From Burkholderiales bacterium (lineage in GTDB: Bacteria > Pseudomonadota > Gammaproteobacteria > Burkholderiales > Burkholderiaceae_C): a stretch of DNA of 6,006 bases. The translations under genes and the position numbers were made by a program. Shown piece after piece: positions 1 to 5,882 of the stretch. Every line of letters begins with the position of its first letter. Within the stretch, counting starts at the first letter, position 1. The stretch lies in NCBI GenBank assembly GCA_947450745.1, contig CANFYD010000260.1, positions 1 through 6,006 on the forward strand. Reading direction: 5' to 3'. Under the pieces are notes generated by a model that had not been told where the DNA came from, ran no database searches, and saw nothing but the letters and a program-made list of their open reading frames with translations.

Positions 1-165
1 ACGGTGCTGCTGCCGGCACGCAACCTGAATGATCTGCGGGAGCTACCGGACAGCACACGCAGCGCCCTTGAGTTCGTTCCACTGGAAACGGTAGACGACG
101 CTGTTCGTGCGGCTTTGGCCGACACCAGCCGGAACCGTACCCCGCCGGAGTTCAAGTTGTTTTAA
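1..165 (+). CDS. lon: Lon ATP-dependent protease, C-terminal end (partial)
   Basis: The reading frame is open from the first base of the window and ends at TAA 163-165, so only the last 54 residues are present. They read TVLLPARNLNDLRELPD, then LEFVPLETVDDAVRAAL, then a short tail ending PPEFKLF. This matches the end of the Lon S16 protease domain, where E. coli Lon has 'IPHENRRDLEEIPDNV' followed by 'HPVKRIEEVLTLAL'. The catalytic Ser-Lys dyad and the AAA+ ATPase domain would lie upstream, outside the window. Lon is a cytoplasmic hexamer that degrades misfolded and regulatory proteins. The tail does not resemble that of E. coli Lon, so this could be a second, accessory Lon, but that is inference. 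The gene ends convergently with the phasin-like gene, with a hairpin between them. Confidence 0.88.
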   Translation, partial: TVLLPARNLNDLRELPDSTRSALEFVPLETVDDAVRAALADTSRNRTPPEFKLF

Positions 166-186
166 AGCACGCAGCGACGACTGGCG

Positions 187-220
187 CTGAAAGGGCCGCA
201 AGCTGCAGCGGCCCTTTCAG
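187..220. terminator. Perfect hairpin between convergent genes, probable bidirectional terminator
   Basis: CTGAAAGGGCCGC (187-199) and its exact reverse complement (208-220) form a 13-bp GC-rich stem with an 8-nt loop. The hairpin lies 21 bp after the lon stop and 22 bp after the stop of the facing gene, so it is centred between two convergent ends. There is no clear T-run after the stem on either strand, so it is not a textbook intrinsic terminator. It may act as a weak terminator or as an mRNA 3'-end stabiliser. Confidence 0.65.
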
Positions 221-242
221 GCCACCCCTCCTCGGTGCGAGA

Positions 243-1154
243 TCAAACGGCTTGCGGTCGCGGTGTACTGCCCCGCTTGGCGGTTGTCGCGTTGGCTGAC
301 GTTTTGGCTGCTTTGGCTGACGCGGTGGACTTGGCTGACTTGGCCGAGGAGCCGGTCGCATCGCTGGGTGTGGGAGTGGTTCTTGCCTTGCTGCGTGTGG
401 GCGCTGGCGTTGCCTTCACTTTGACGGGCTCGCCAGCAATTTCCTCCAGCCCTTTTGAGGTGCCCGCCAGCACTTGCCGGACGGCGTGGTCAGCCATTTC
501 GCTGATGCCGGAGGCCACTTGAATTGCGCTTTTGACCACTATTTTCGTGATCTCGGCGACGTTGCCGCCGGTCTCCTTCAGGCCTTGGGCAATACCGTCC
601 AGAGCACGGCGCGCCACTGCCACCACATCAGCACCCACCAGATGAGCTTGCCGCATGGCGGTCTTGACGATCGCGCTGGCTGCTTTTGTGATGTCACCCT
701 GAACATCGTTCACACCCTCCACCACGCCGCGCGCCACGCCCTTGATGCTGAGGGCCAGATCGGTACCCACTTGCTCGCTGGCCTCGATGGCGCCGTTGAT
801 GACGTCGTGGATCACCACGTTCAACTGCTGGGCCATGTCGCCGCCAGCCCGCAGTGCATCGGCCACCGTGATGCGCACGAGCTTGGCAATCTGCACTTCT
901 ATCTTCTCAAGCCCTTTCATGCTGGCGGTGACACCTTGTTTGACTGTGCTGCCGACGCCACCCAGCGGTGCGCGAGCTGGCACGCGTTTGGGTCTGAGCG
1001 CTTGGGCCGCCTGGCCATTGCCAGCGCCAGTCCCGTTCCCGTTCCCCCTGCCCATTCGTTGTCTCGGCATTCCGACCGGCTCGTTTGGGCTGGCTGACTT
1101 TCCCGCGCTCGCGGACTTGCGAGGCTTTTGGCTTGCTATCGAACTATTCGCCAT
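243..1154 (-). CDS. Phasin-/LEA-like protein: 22-residue helical repeats with basic histone H1-like tail
   Basis: A 303-residue protein. The ATG at 1154 is chosen because AAGGAGA (1161-1167) sits 6 nt upstream; an in-frame ATG at 1235 lacks this support. Residues 1-65 are basic, low-complexity and Gly/Asn/Arg-rich. Residues 86-239 are seven consecutive 22-residue units with no gaps, with hydrophobic residues at positions 4, 8, 11 and 22 and small residues near 14. This pattern predicts long amphipathic helices like those of phasins, LEA proteins and apolipoproteins. Residues 244-303 are Lys/Ala/Ser/Thr/Pro-rich with SAK motifs, like histone H1 or the tail of Pseudomonas PhaF. There is no signal peptide, transmembrane segment or cysteine. 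By analogy with PhaF it could coat polyhydroxyalkanoate granules and bind nucleic acid, or act as a stress-protective protein. I do not recognise a named family with certainty. The gene reads away from the Host_attach gene and towards lon. Confidence 0.85.
   Translation of the reverse strand: MANSSIASQKPRKSASAGKSASPNEPVGMPRQRMGRGNGNGTGAGNGQAAQALRPKRVPARAPLGGVGSTVKQGVTASMKGLEKIEVQIAKLVRITVADALRAGGDMAQQLNVVIHDVINGAIEASEQVGTDLALSIKGVARGVVEGVNDVQGDITKAASAIVKTAMRQAHLVGADVVAVARRALDGIAQGLKETGGNVAEITKIVVKSAIQVASGISEMADHAVRQVLAGTSKGLEEIAGEPVKVKATPAPTRSKARTTPTPSDATGSSAKSAKSTASAKAAKTSANATTAKRGSTPRPQAV
292..347 (-). repeat. TTGGCTGA short repeats encoding SAK-type tail motifs
   Basis: Five copies or near copies of TTGGCTGA occur at 292-299, 304-311 (last base C), 313-320, 331-338 and 340-347 (one change). 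On the coding (minus) strand the unit reads TCAGCCAA, giving Ser-Ala-Lys in the basic tail of the phasin-like protein. Spacing is irregular, so the DNA repetition probably reflects expansion of a low-complexity tail rather than a binding-site array. Confidence 0.6.
438..899 (-). repeat. Seven in-register 22-residue (66-bp) coding repeats
   Basis: Protein residues 86-239 divide into seven units of exactly 22 residues starting at E86, A108, G130, Q152, G174, G196 and S218. Four of them begin GTDLALSIKGV, QGDITKAASAI, GADVVAVARRA and GGNVAEITKIV. Conservation is in the hydrophobic pattern and in small residues near positions 1-2 and 14. The DNA itself has diverged, so the repetition is old and maintained at protein level. 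A 22-residue period is two 11-mers, typical of surface-binding amphipathic helices. Confidence 0.75.
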
Positions 1155-1160
1155 CAAATT

Positions 1161-1167
1161 TCTCCTT
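1161..1167 (-). promoter_or_regulatory. Strong ribosome binding site of the phasin-like gene
   Basis: On the minus strand the sequence is AAGGAGA, 6 nt before the ATG at 1154. It is the best Shine-Dalgarno match in the window. It decides the start in favour of 1154 over the longer frame that opens at 1235, and suggests high expression. Confidence 0.85.
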
Positions 1168-1182
1168 GGTGGGTTGTCACAT

Positions 1183-1222
1183 CCAGGCCTTCGAACCCAG
1201 GCCCTCGAACTTAAGGCCTGGG
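1183..1222. repeat. 14-bp tandem duplication with alternative hairpins
   Basis: CCAGGCCTTCGAAC (1183-1196) is followed directly by CCAGGCCCTCGAAC (1197-1210), 13 of 14 bases identical. AAGGCCTGGG then follows (1213-1222). This segment can pair either with 1196-1203 (8 bp, 11-nt loop) or with 1183-1191 (9 bp). The two hairpins are mutually exclusive. The block lies 29-68 bp upstream of the phasin-like start codon, so it would fall in that gene's promoter or mRNA leader. Confidence 0.7.
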
Positions 1223-1235
1223 CCAGTTCTGTCAT
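1208..1235 (-). promoter_or_regulatory. Candidate promoter for the phasin-like gene (weak)
   Basis: On the minus strand ATGACA (1230-1235) is a 5/6 match to the sigma-70 -35 box. TAAGTT (1208-1213), 16 bp further on, is only a 3/6 match to the -10 box. Placement is right for the minus-strand gene, but the -10 box is poor and a stress sigma factor or another site is equally possible. Confidence 0.22.
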
Positions 1236-1240
1236 TGAGG

Positions 1241-1268
1241 GTGCTCAGTGCTCAGTGTTGAGTGTTCA
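1241..1268. repeat. Four tandem 7-bp units, consensus GTGYTSA
   Basis: The units are GTGCTCA (1241-1247), GTGCTCA (1248-1254), GTGTTGA (1255-1261) and GTGTTCA (1262-1268), contiguous and without gaps. They lie in the divergent intergenic region, 87-114 bp from the minus-strand start and 84-111 bp from the plus-strand start. They could be a microsatellite-type array produced by slippage, or iterated regulator sites; the sequence alone does not decide. Confidence 0.75.
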
Positions 1269-1351
1269 GGGCTTGCGCTGGCTCAACGCGGTGTTCCAGG
1301 ACAAATCTAAATTGCCAGCAGGGGCATCCCGCTCCTGATGGAGTTCAAATC

Positions 1352-1801
1352 ATGACCCGAACATGGTTCATCGTCGCCAACGCTTCACGGGCCCGCGTTT
1401 GCGAGTGGGCACCGGGACACACTCACTTGCTGGAACTGGCTGACTTCATTCACCCGCAGAGTCGCGGCATGGGGAGTGATCTTGACCGGGACCGCGCGGG
1501 GCATGTGCAGCGCTCGCTGGGGGATGGCGGCGTGGGTGGCGTGGCCTTGACGCCGCACACCGACCCCCGCCACAAGGAGCACGCCGTGTTTGCGCGCCAA
1601 CTGGCCGCTCACGTGGAGGAAGCGTTGATTGCGCATCGCTGTGACGCGCTGTGTCTCGTGGCGTCCAGCCCCTTTCTTGGCGAGCTGAAGGCGCATTTGC
1701 ATCCGGCTGGCATGAAGGCTTTGCGCAGCACCGTACCCAGCGATCTGAGCGGACTGGCCTTGCCCGACTTGGCCAAGCATCTGAGCGCGCTGGAGCTTTG
1801 A
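1352..1801 (+). CDS. Host_attach family protein (PF10116-like)
   Basis: A 149-residue soluble protein with no signal peptide. The ATG at 1352 has GGAG at 1340-1343, 8 nt upstream. Family features in order are WFIVANASRARV (5-16), FIHPQSR (32-38), DLDRDRAGH (43-51), DPRHKEHAVFARQLA (71-85), LCLVASSPFLGELK (100-113) and DLSGLALPDLAKHL (131-144). This is the full pattern of the family named 'protein required for attachment to host cells', at its usual length. The name comes from early Agrobacterium work. I recall that the fold relates to bacterial eRF1-like (baeRF) domains, so a cytoplasmic stress or translation-linked role is at least as likely as adhesion. It is the first of three co-directional genes and is divergent from the phasin-like gene. 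Confidence 0.87.
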   Translation: MTRTWFIVANASRARVCEWAPGHTHLLELADFIHPQSRGMGSDLDRDRAGHVQRSLGDGGVGGVALTPHTDPRHKEHAVFARQLAAHVEEALIAHRCDALCLVASSPFLGELKAHLHPAGMKALRSTVPSDLSGLALPDLAKHLSALEL

Positions 1802-1828
1802 GCTTACAAAATTCAAAGAGCACACATC

Positions 1829-2158
1829 ATGAAGACAAAGTCTGCACGCCACTCGCGCAAACAGCTGCGCGAAGCCAGAGTCCTGAAAATCGGTTCAGCA
1901 GTCGATGTGATGGCCGAGGACCCGATCAACTTGAAGCCCGATGGCTACTACTGGATCGCACAGAACGGCAATCTGGAAGTTGGCCCGTTCGAAAGCTATG
2001 AGCTCGCCGCCGCCGACCTGCACGCGGGCGAGGATAGTCTGGCACCCACCGAAACCTTGTCCGAAATCGAGGACGACATCGGCATCGCCGGTTGGATCGA
2101 TGCCGAGACCGGCGAGCCCGCGCAAGGCCAGTCACCGCCCCATTTGAGCGAGCGCTGA
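1829..2158 (+). CDS. Conserved-looking small protein of unknown function
   Basis: A 109-residue protein with ATG at 1829 and a modest AAAGAG site (1815-1820) 8 nt upstream. It begins 27 bp after the Host_attach stop, so co-transcription is likely. Residues 1-20 are very basic (KTKSARHSRKQLREAR). Residues 38-64 contain DGYYWIAQ...LEVGPFESYELAAADL, an aromatic-rich strand followed by GPF and a helix. Residues 78-106 are acidic and then proline-rich (EIEDDIGIAGWID, GEPAQGQSPPHL). There is no signal peptide, transmembrane segment or cysteine. The W/Y-x5-6-G-x3-5-GPF arrangement recalls small DUF6316-like proteins, but this is from memory and weak. I do not assign a function. Its frame, codon use and spacing support a real gene. 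Confidence 0.8.
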   Translation: MKTKSARHSRKQLREARVLKIGSAVDVMAEDPINLKPDGYYWIAQNGNLEVGPFESYELAAADLHAGEDSLAPTETLSEIEDDIGIAGWIDAETGEPAQGQSPPHLSER

Positions 2159-2241
2159 CGCTGCGAGTGTCTTGGCAAGCGCGGGAGAAATCAGGCATTT
2201 GCCGCGCTGCCTTTCAATCTCATGCCTGTCAAAAGAAAATC

Positions 2242-2895
2242 ATGAAGAGTGATTCACAACTGCAAAAGGACGTTGTTGCCGAGCTGGAATGGGACCCCGC
2301 CATCAACGCAGCACATGTCGGCGTTACCGCCAAAGACGGCGTGGTCACCTTGACCGGCCACCTCGAAACATTCGCAGAGAAGTCAGCCATTCAACGTGCG
2401 CTGCAACGCGTGGCCGGGGTCAAGGCGATTGCGCTCGAGTTGGATGTCAAGCTGGAGCCCAACCACAAACGCAGCGACACCGAAATCGCCTCCGCCGTTG
2501 AAGCCGCGTTTCGCTGGCATGCGCTGATCCCTGCGGAGCGTATCCAAGTGCTGGTGGAGAAGGGCTGGGTATCCCTCAAGGGTGAAGTCGATTGGGACTA
2601 CCAACGCGACAGCGCAGCCAAGGTCGTGCGTGACTTGATCGGAGTGGTCGGTGTCAGCAACAGCATCTCGCTGAAGGCCGTGATGACCCCGAAGGACGTG
2701 ACCTCGCGCATTCAGAGTGCGCTGGCCCGCCAGGCCAACGAAGAGGCCAAAGGCATCGAAGTCACCCTCAAGGGCGCAACGGTGACCTTGCGTGGCTCGG
2801 TACATTCCTGGGCCGAGCGTTCAGCGGCTTATATGGCAGCTTGGGGTGCACCCGGCATTCTCAGTGTCGTCAATGAAATCAAAGTGATTGGGTGA
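2242..2895 (+). CDS. Cytoplasmic protein with three BON domains
   Basis: A 217-residue protein. ATG 2242 is chosen because the BON fold starts right after it, and the open frame back to 2092 overlaps the previous gene and encodes nothing recognisable. The Shine-Dalgarno site is weak (AAAAGAAAA, 2231-2239). Domain 1 covers about residues 4-71 (core VGVTAKDGVVTLTGHLETFAEKSAI), domain 2 about 78-146 (IQVLVEKGWVSLKGEV) and domain 3 about 151-217 (IEVTLKGATVTLRGSVHSWAER). Each shows the beta-turn-beta 'G-x-V-x-L-x-G' core typical of OsmY-type BON domains. OsmY is periplasmic, but this protein has no signal peptide and should be cytoplasmic. BON domains bind phospholipid or ligand surfaces and often occur in osmotic or envelope stress proteins. 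It is the last gene of the rightward group, 83 bp after its neighbour. Confidence 0.88.
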   Translation: MKSDSQLQKDVVAELEWDPAINAAHVGVTAKDGVVTLTGHLETFAEKSAIQRALQRVAGVKAIALELDVKLEPNHKRSDTEIASAVEAAFRWHALIPAERIQVLVEKGWVSLKGEVDWDYQRDSAAKVVRDLIGVVGVSNSISLKAVMTPKDVTSRIQSALARQANEEAKGIEVTLKGATVTLRGSVHSWAERSAAYMAAWGAPGILSVVNEIKVIG

Positions 2896-2991
2896 GTGCG
2901 GGGCATGCGTTCCGGTTCGGTCATGGCAAAACCTGCGTGTGATGCGGGCGCTGTCGCTTGCGCATGCCGTCCCTCAACTTTCACATGGCTT

Positions 2992-3017
2992 GGCTGACTG
3001 TTCGGCGTGGTTCAGCC
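2992..3017. terminator. Weak hairpin between convergent BON and GT39 genes
   Basis: GGCTGA (2992-2997) pairs with TCAGCC (3012-3017) across a 14-nt loop, just before the stop of the minus-strand gene. The stem is only 6 bp and has no T-run, so a terminator role is doubtful. The rest of 2896-3018 shows no gene. Confidence 0.25.
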
Positions 3018-3018
3018 T

Positions 3019-4683
3019 TCAGTTGCCCGGTACTTTCGGTTGATCGGCGGCGCAGCTGTACAAGCTTGTTGGCCACCGGGGAGTAAGCGCGGAGTCACGC
3101 ACATACCGGCAGTGTTCATGGATGTATTCATCGAAACCGGGCACATCCGAAATCCGCTTTGAGTTCGGCCCACGCGCCATCGGTTGAACAACAAGGATGT
3201 AACGTGGTGGCGTGCGGGCAAAGTCAGCCCACAATTTGCCCTGGTTTTGCTGGTGTGCCCAAGCCAGCATGCGACCCTTGCGCGTCTCGGGCGGCGGCTG
3301 GTGGTACATCGCGGAATTCGGCATGCCTTCAATCGCCCAAGGAAACATCAGGTTGGAGGCAGGAATCAATCCATTGGCCGCATAGAACGCGGGTGCCATA
3401 CCCAGGACGTAAGCAAACTGTCCTCTGCTTTCATTGTTGGTGCCACCTACTGATTCAACATTTGCCAAGGGATTCTGTTCAGCGGCGAGGTTTTCGCCGC
3501 TTCTGCTCCAACTTGTGTTTGCCATCAGCACGGCCGAAGTAACCAAGCCCGCAGTGAGGTAGGGGGATGCCGCTGGCATGGCGGCAGACATGCGTGTCCC
3601 CAGCTCAGCAAGGACCACACCGCCCACCACGGACATCAGCATCTGGATTGGAATGATGTGGGAGTTGAAGAAGACAGGCGACATGAAAATCACAACCAAC
3701 ATGCCGAGCGCCATCAACAACAATAGCACTCGGTATTTGTTCAGCCTGGGCTGCACGGCGTTGCTGTAGCGGGTCAAACTCAGTGCCGCAGCGATCTCGA
3801 TGGCGAACAATCCGGTCAGCAACGGGGCTTCCGAAAGTCTGAGTAAAACGGTGTTGATTTCCCAAATTATGGCCTTCAGCATAGGCACATCTCTTGGCAG
3901 GAACCGCACGGCGGGGTAGACGAAAGTAGTGGCCAGATATTCGAGATGGCGGCCGCCAAGATAGAACATCAGCAGAAAGAGCAACACCGGAGTCAGCACG
4001 CCGAGGCTGAAAATCACGCCGTTCTTGAGGGCGGCACGCAGACGCGCTGCCCAATGTTGATCTGGAGTCGTCAAGCAAAGCCAGGCAACAGCCAGCACGG
4101 CACCCAAAGCATAGGTTTGACGAGTCAGCATCGCTAGCCCCATCAGCGCACCGGCTAGGAACAAGTTCGCCGCCGACACAGAAACGTACCGCTGACTACC
4201 CTGGCGCTGGATCAATAGCGCCAATCCGAGCAGCAGGAACAAACCACCAACAGCCTCTGTTTTCAGTGCCAGCAGCGCCGCATTGAGGGCGAATACTTGA
4301 AGCAGCAGCCCGATGGCGGCCAAGGCAGCCACCCATCCACTGAGGCGGAAGGCTACCCATCCCGCAGCAATCGCCAGCAATAGGGAGACCGCAAAAGCCG
4401 CCAGCTTGATCGCCGAAAAATCGTAAATTGCGCTGGTCATCTGAACCCACTGGTGCAGGATATAGATGACCGGCCCCTTGTTGTCATGGCAACCTGCGAC
4501 GGGTATTTGCTGGGTCGCCAACCCTCTGGCCGCGCATGCAGAAAAGTAGACTTCGTCAATCTCGAGAGGCTGCTTGCGCAGCGGGCCAAACTGGACTGTC
4601 GCGATATAGGCGAGCGACAGCAAAGCCAGCACGAGCATCACTACAACACCCAACCAAGCCGGATTCCGAGAGCTGTTGCTCAT
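3019..4683 (-). CDS. GT-C membrane glycosyltransferase (GT39/ArnT-like)
   Basis: A 554-residue polytopic inner-membrane protein. The ATG at 4683-4681 overlaps the upstream stop (TGATG); the frame continues open to 4839 inside the upstream gene, but that part is Cys-rich shadow sequence. A first membrane helix (about 11-31) is followed by EIDEVYFSACAARG (41-54), containing the acidic pair D43-E44 expected in the first periplasmic loop of GT-C enzymes. HDNKGPVIYILHQW (66-79) corresponds to the 'DKPPL' region of the PMT/ArnT family. About ten further hydrophobic segments run to residue 390. The last 160 residues form a soluble, probably periplasmic, domain. The family transfers a sugar from a polyprenyl-phosphate donor to a lipid, glycan or protein. 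The donor is probably made by the coupled upstream gene; the acceptor is unknown. Base composition appears less GC-rich than in the left-hand genes. Confidence 0.86.
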   Translation of the reverse strand: MSNSSRNPAWLGVVVMLVLALLSLAYIATVQFGPLRKQPLEIDEVYFSACAARGLATQQIPVAGCHDNKGPVIYILHQWVQMTSAIYDFSAIKLAAFAVSLLLAIAAGWVAFRLSGWVAALAAIGLLLQVFALNAALLALKTEAVGGLFLLLGLALLIQRQGSQRYVSVSAANLFLAGALMGLAMLTRQTYALGAVLAVAWLCLTTPDQHWAARLRAALKNGVIFSLGVLTPVLLFLLMFYLGGRHLEYLATTFVYPAVRFLPRDVPMLKAIIWEINTVLLRLSEAPLLTGLFAIEIAAALSLTRYSNAVQPRLNKYRVLLLLMALGMLVVIFMSPVFFNSHIIPIQMLMSVVGGVVLAELGTRMSAAMPAASPYLTAGLVTSAVLMANTSWSRSGENLAAEQNPLANVESVGGTNNESRGQFAYVLGMAPAFYAANGLIPASNLMFPWAIEGMPNSAMYHQPPPETRKGRMLAWAHQQNQGKLWADFARTPPRYILVVQPMARGPNSKRISDVPGFDEYIHEHCRYVRDSALTPRWPTSLYSCAADQPKVPGN

Positions 4684-4685
4684 CA
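4681..4685 (-). promoter_or_regulatory. TGATG stop-start overlap, translational coupling
   Basis: On the minus strand TGA (4685-4683) of the GT2-GtrA gene shares one base with ATG (4683-4681) of the GT39 gene. Such an overlap normally means translational coupling and linked stoichiometry. It fixes the start of the downstream gene and indicates that the two work together. Confidence 0.85.
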
Positions 4686-5882
4686 CTTGCGGGCGCTGCC
4701 CCAGGTGTAGAACGAAGTCACCGCATAGTTCCACACGGCGCCCACCACAATGCCAGCACAGGCTGCCAGCACCCATTGACCGTTGCGGCCGAACACATAG
4801 TTGGCAATGCCGACATTGGCAAATGCCCCCACGCTGCAAGCCAGCATGAAGGACGCCAAACCTCGGCCCCAGCCCCAGCCGCTCAGCCGCCGATCCCGGT
4901 AAGTCAACAGGTTGTTGACGCTGAAGTTGAACACCATGGCGGTCACTGTTGCAGCTGTTTGCGCCACATTGAAATCCAGCTGGCTACCCTTGAAGAGCCC
5001 TGTTAAAACCGCCAGATGCACGACCAGCCCCAAGCCTCCGATAAAGGCAAAGGCCAGGAAGCGAACCGGCACCCAGCGGCCGATCAGCTTATCGAGCAAC
5101 AGCATCACATAGTCCCAAGCGGCTTGGTTGTCGAGCTTGCTGACGCCGGCCTGCCGGTTCCGGAACTGGTAAGGAATCTCGATAAAGCGAATCGGTGTAC
5201 GGTCGCGTCCGGAGGCGAACAGGTCCAGCAAGATCTTGAAGCCGAGCGCCGATAAGAGCCGCACCCGGTCAAGGAAGACATCGCGTCTGACCATGAAAAA
5301 CCCACTCATCGGATCCTTCAGGCTGGGTGGCACGACGAGATGGCTCAAGCGCGTGGCAAAGCGGCTGATGAAGGCGCGCTTGCTGTCCCACTCGCCGATG
5401 CCGCCGCCGTCAACATAGCGGCTGCCCACGGCCAATTCCATACCACCTTGGTGCAGCGCCTCAAACATGCGAGGCAACACAGTTTCATCATGCTGAAGGT
5501 CGCCGTCCATGACGGCAATGTAGGGCGCACTGCTGGCCATCACGCCTTCGATGCAGGCGGACGACAGGCCTCGCCTGCCGATCCGGTGAATACAGCGAAC
5601 CCGCGGGTCGACCGAGGCTAACTGGCGCACGACTTCAGCGGTTCCATCTGGTGAGTCATCGTCGACAAAAATAACTTCCCAAGGTATGGCTAGCAACGCG
5701 GCGCTGAGCAATTGCACCAATTTGGGGGCGTTGTCGCGTTCATTGAAAGTGGGCACGACGATGGACAAGAGCGGCGAGTCTGCTGGTTGCCGGATGAGAT
5801 GCAAGTCCGTAGTCCGTCTCCGTTCAATGAGTGGCTCAATGCCAAATTCGCCAGCTATCGATTCCCGCATCAATGTATGCAT
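4683..5882 (-). CDS. Polyprenyl-phosphate glycosyltransferase (GT2, DPM1-like) fused to GtrA domain
   Basis: A 399-residue protein with ATG 5882 and GAGAG (5889-5893) 6 nt upstream; the second ATG at 5870 has no such site. Residues 38-250 form a GT2 domain: LSIVVPTFNERDN (39-51), FVDDDSPDGT (72-81), the metal-binding MDGDLQH with D126-x-D128, GSRYVDGG (153-160), MSGFFMVRR (192-200) and RNRQAGVSKL (241-250). This is the signature of DPM1/GtrB-type enzymes that load a sugar from a nucleotide donor onto undecaprenyl phosphate on the cytoplasmic face. Residues 270-399 carry four membrane helices with NFSVNNLLTYRDRR (319-332) and WNYAVTSFYTW (384-394), typical of GtrA, thought to flip the loaded lipid. 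Synthase and flippase are thus in one chain. The gene is coupled to the GT39 enzyme that would use the flipped sugar. Sugar identity cannot be read from the sequence. Confidence 0.92.
   Translation of the reverse strand: MHTLMRESIAGEFGIEPLIERRRTTDLHLIRQPADSPLLSIVVPTFNERDNAPKLVQLLSAALLAIPWEVIFVDDDSPDGTAEVVRQLASVDPRVRCIHRIGRRGLSSACIEGVMASSAPYIAVMDGDLQHDETVLPRMFEALHQGGMELAVGSRYVDGGGIGEWDSKRAFISRFATRLSHLVVPPSLKDPMSGFFMVRRDVFLDRVRLLSALGFKILLDLFASGRDRTPIRFIEIPYQFRNRQAGVSKLDNQAAWDYVMLLLDKLIGRWVPVRFLAFAFIGGLGLVVHLAVLTGLFKGSQLDFNVAQTAATVTAMVFNFSVNNLLTYRDRRLSGWGWGRGLASFMLACSVGAFANVGIANYVFGRNGQWVLAACAGIVVGAVWNYAVTSFYTWGSARK

Noticed and set aside
474..1097. Long plus-strand open frame (207 codons) opposite the phasin-like gene
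   Set aside because: It is His/Asp-rich, without recognisable domain or ribosome binding site, and lies wholly antisense to a gene with strong repeat-level protein constraint.
1155..1235. N-terminal extension of the phasin-like protein to an ATG at 1235
   Set aside because: The strong AAGGAGA site sits directly before 1154, and the extension crosses the tandem repeats and hairpin block.
742..1338. Plus-strand open frame (198 codons) overlapping the phasin-like gene and the divergent intergenic region
   Set aside because: Its hydrophobic Pro/Phe-rich product is explained by antisense reading of Lys/Gly-rich codons; no ribosome binding site or family match.
2092..2241. N-terminal extension of the BON protein
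   Set aside because: It overlaps the end of the preceding gene, is Arg/Cys-rich without domain or signal peptide, and the BON fold begins right after ATG 2242.
2222..2245. Mini open frame MPVKRKS whose TGA overlaps the BON start as ATGA
   Set aside because: The overlap could suggest a leader peptide, but it has no ribosome binding site and seven codons can arise by chance.
2902..2968. Inverted repeat GGCATGCG (2902-2909) and CGCATGCC (2961-2968) after the BON gene
   Set aside because: The arms are 51 nt apart with no T-run, too far for a credible terminator; GCATGC is itself palindromic, which makes chance matches easier.
4684..4839. N-terminal extension of the GT39 protein to an ATG at 4839
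   Set aside because: It lies inside the GtrA coding sequence in another frame, is Cys-rich, and the TGATG overlap gives a natural start.
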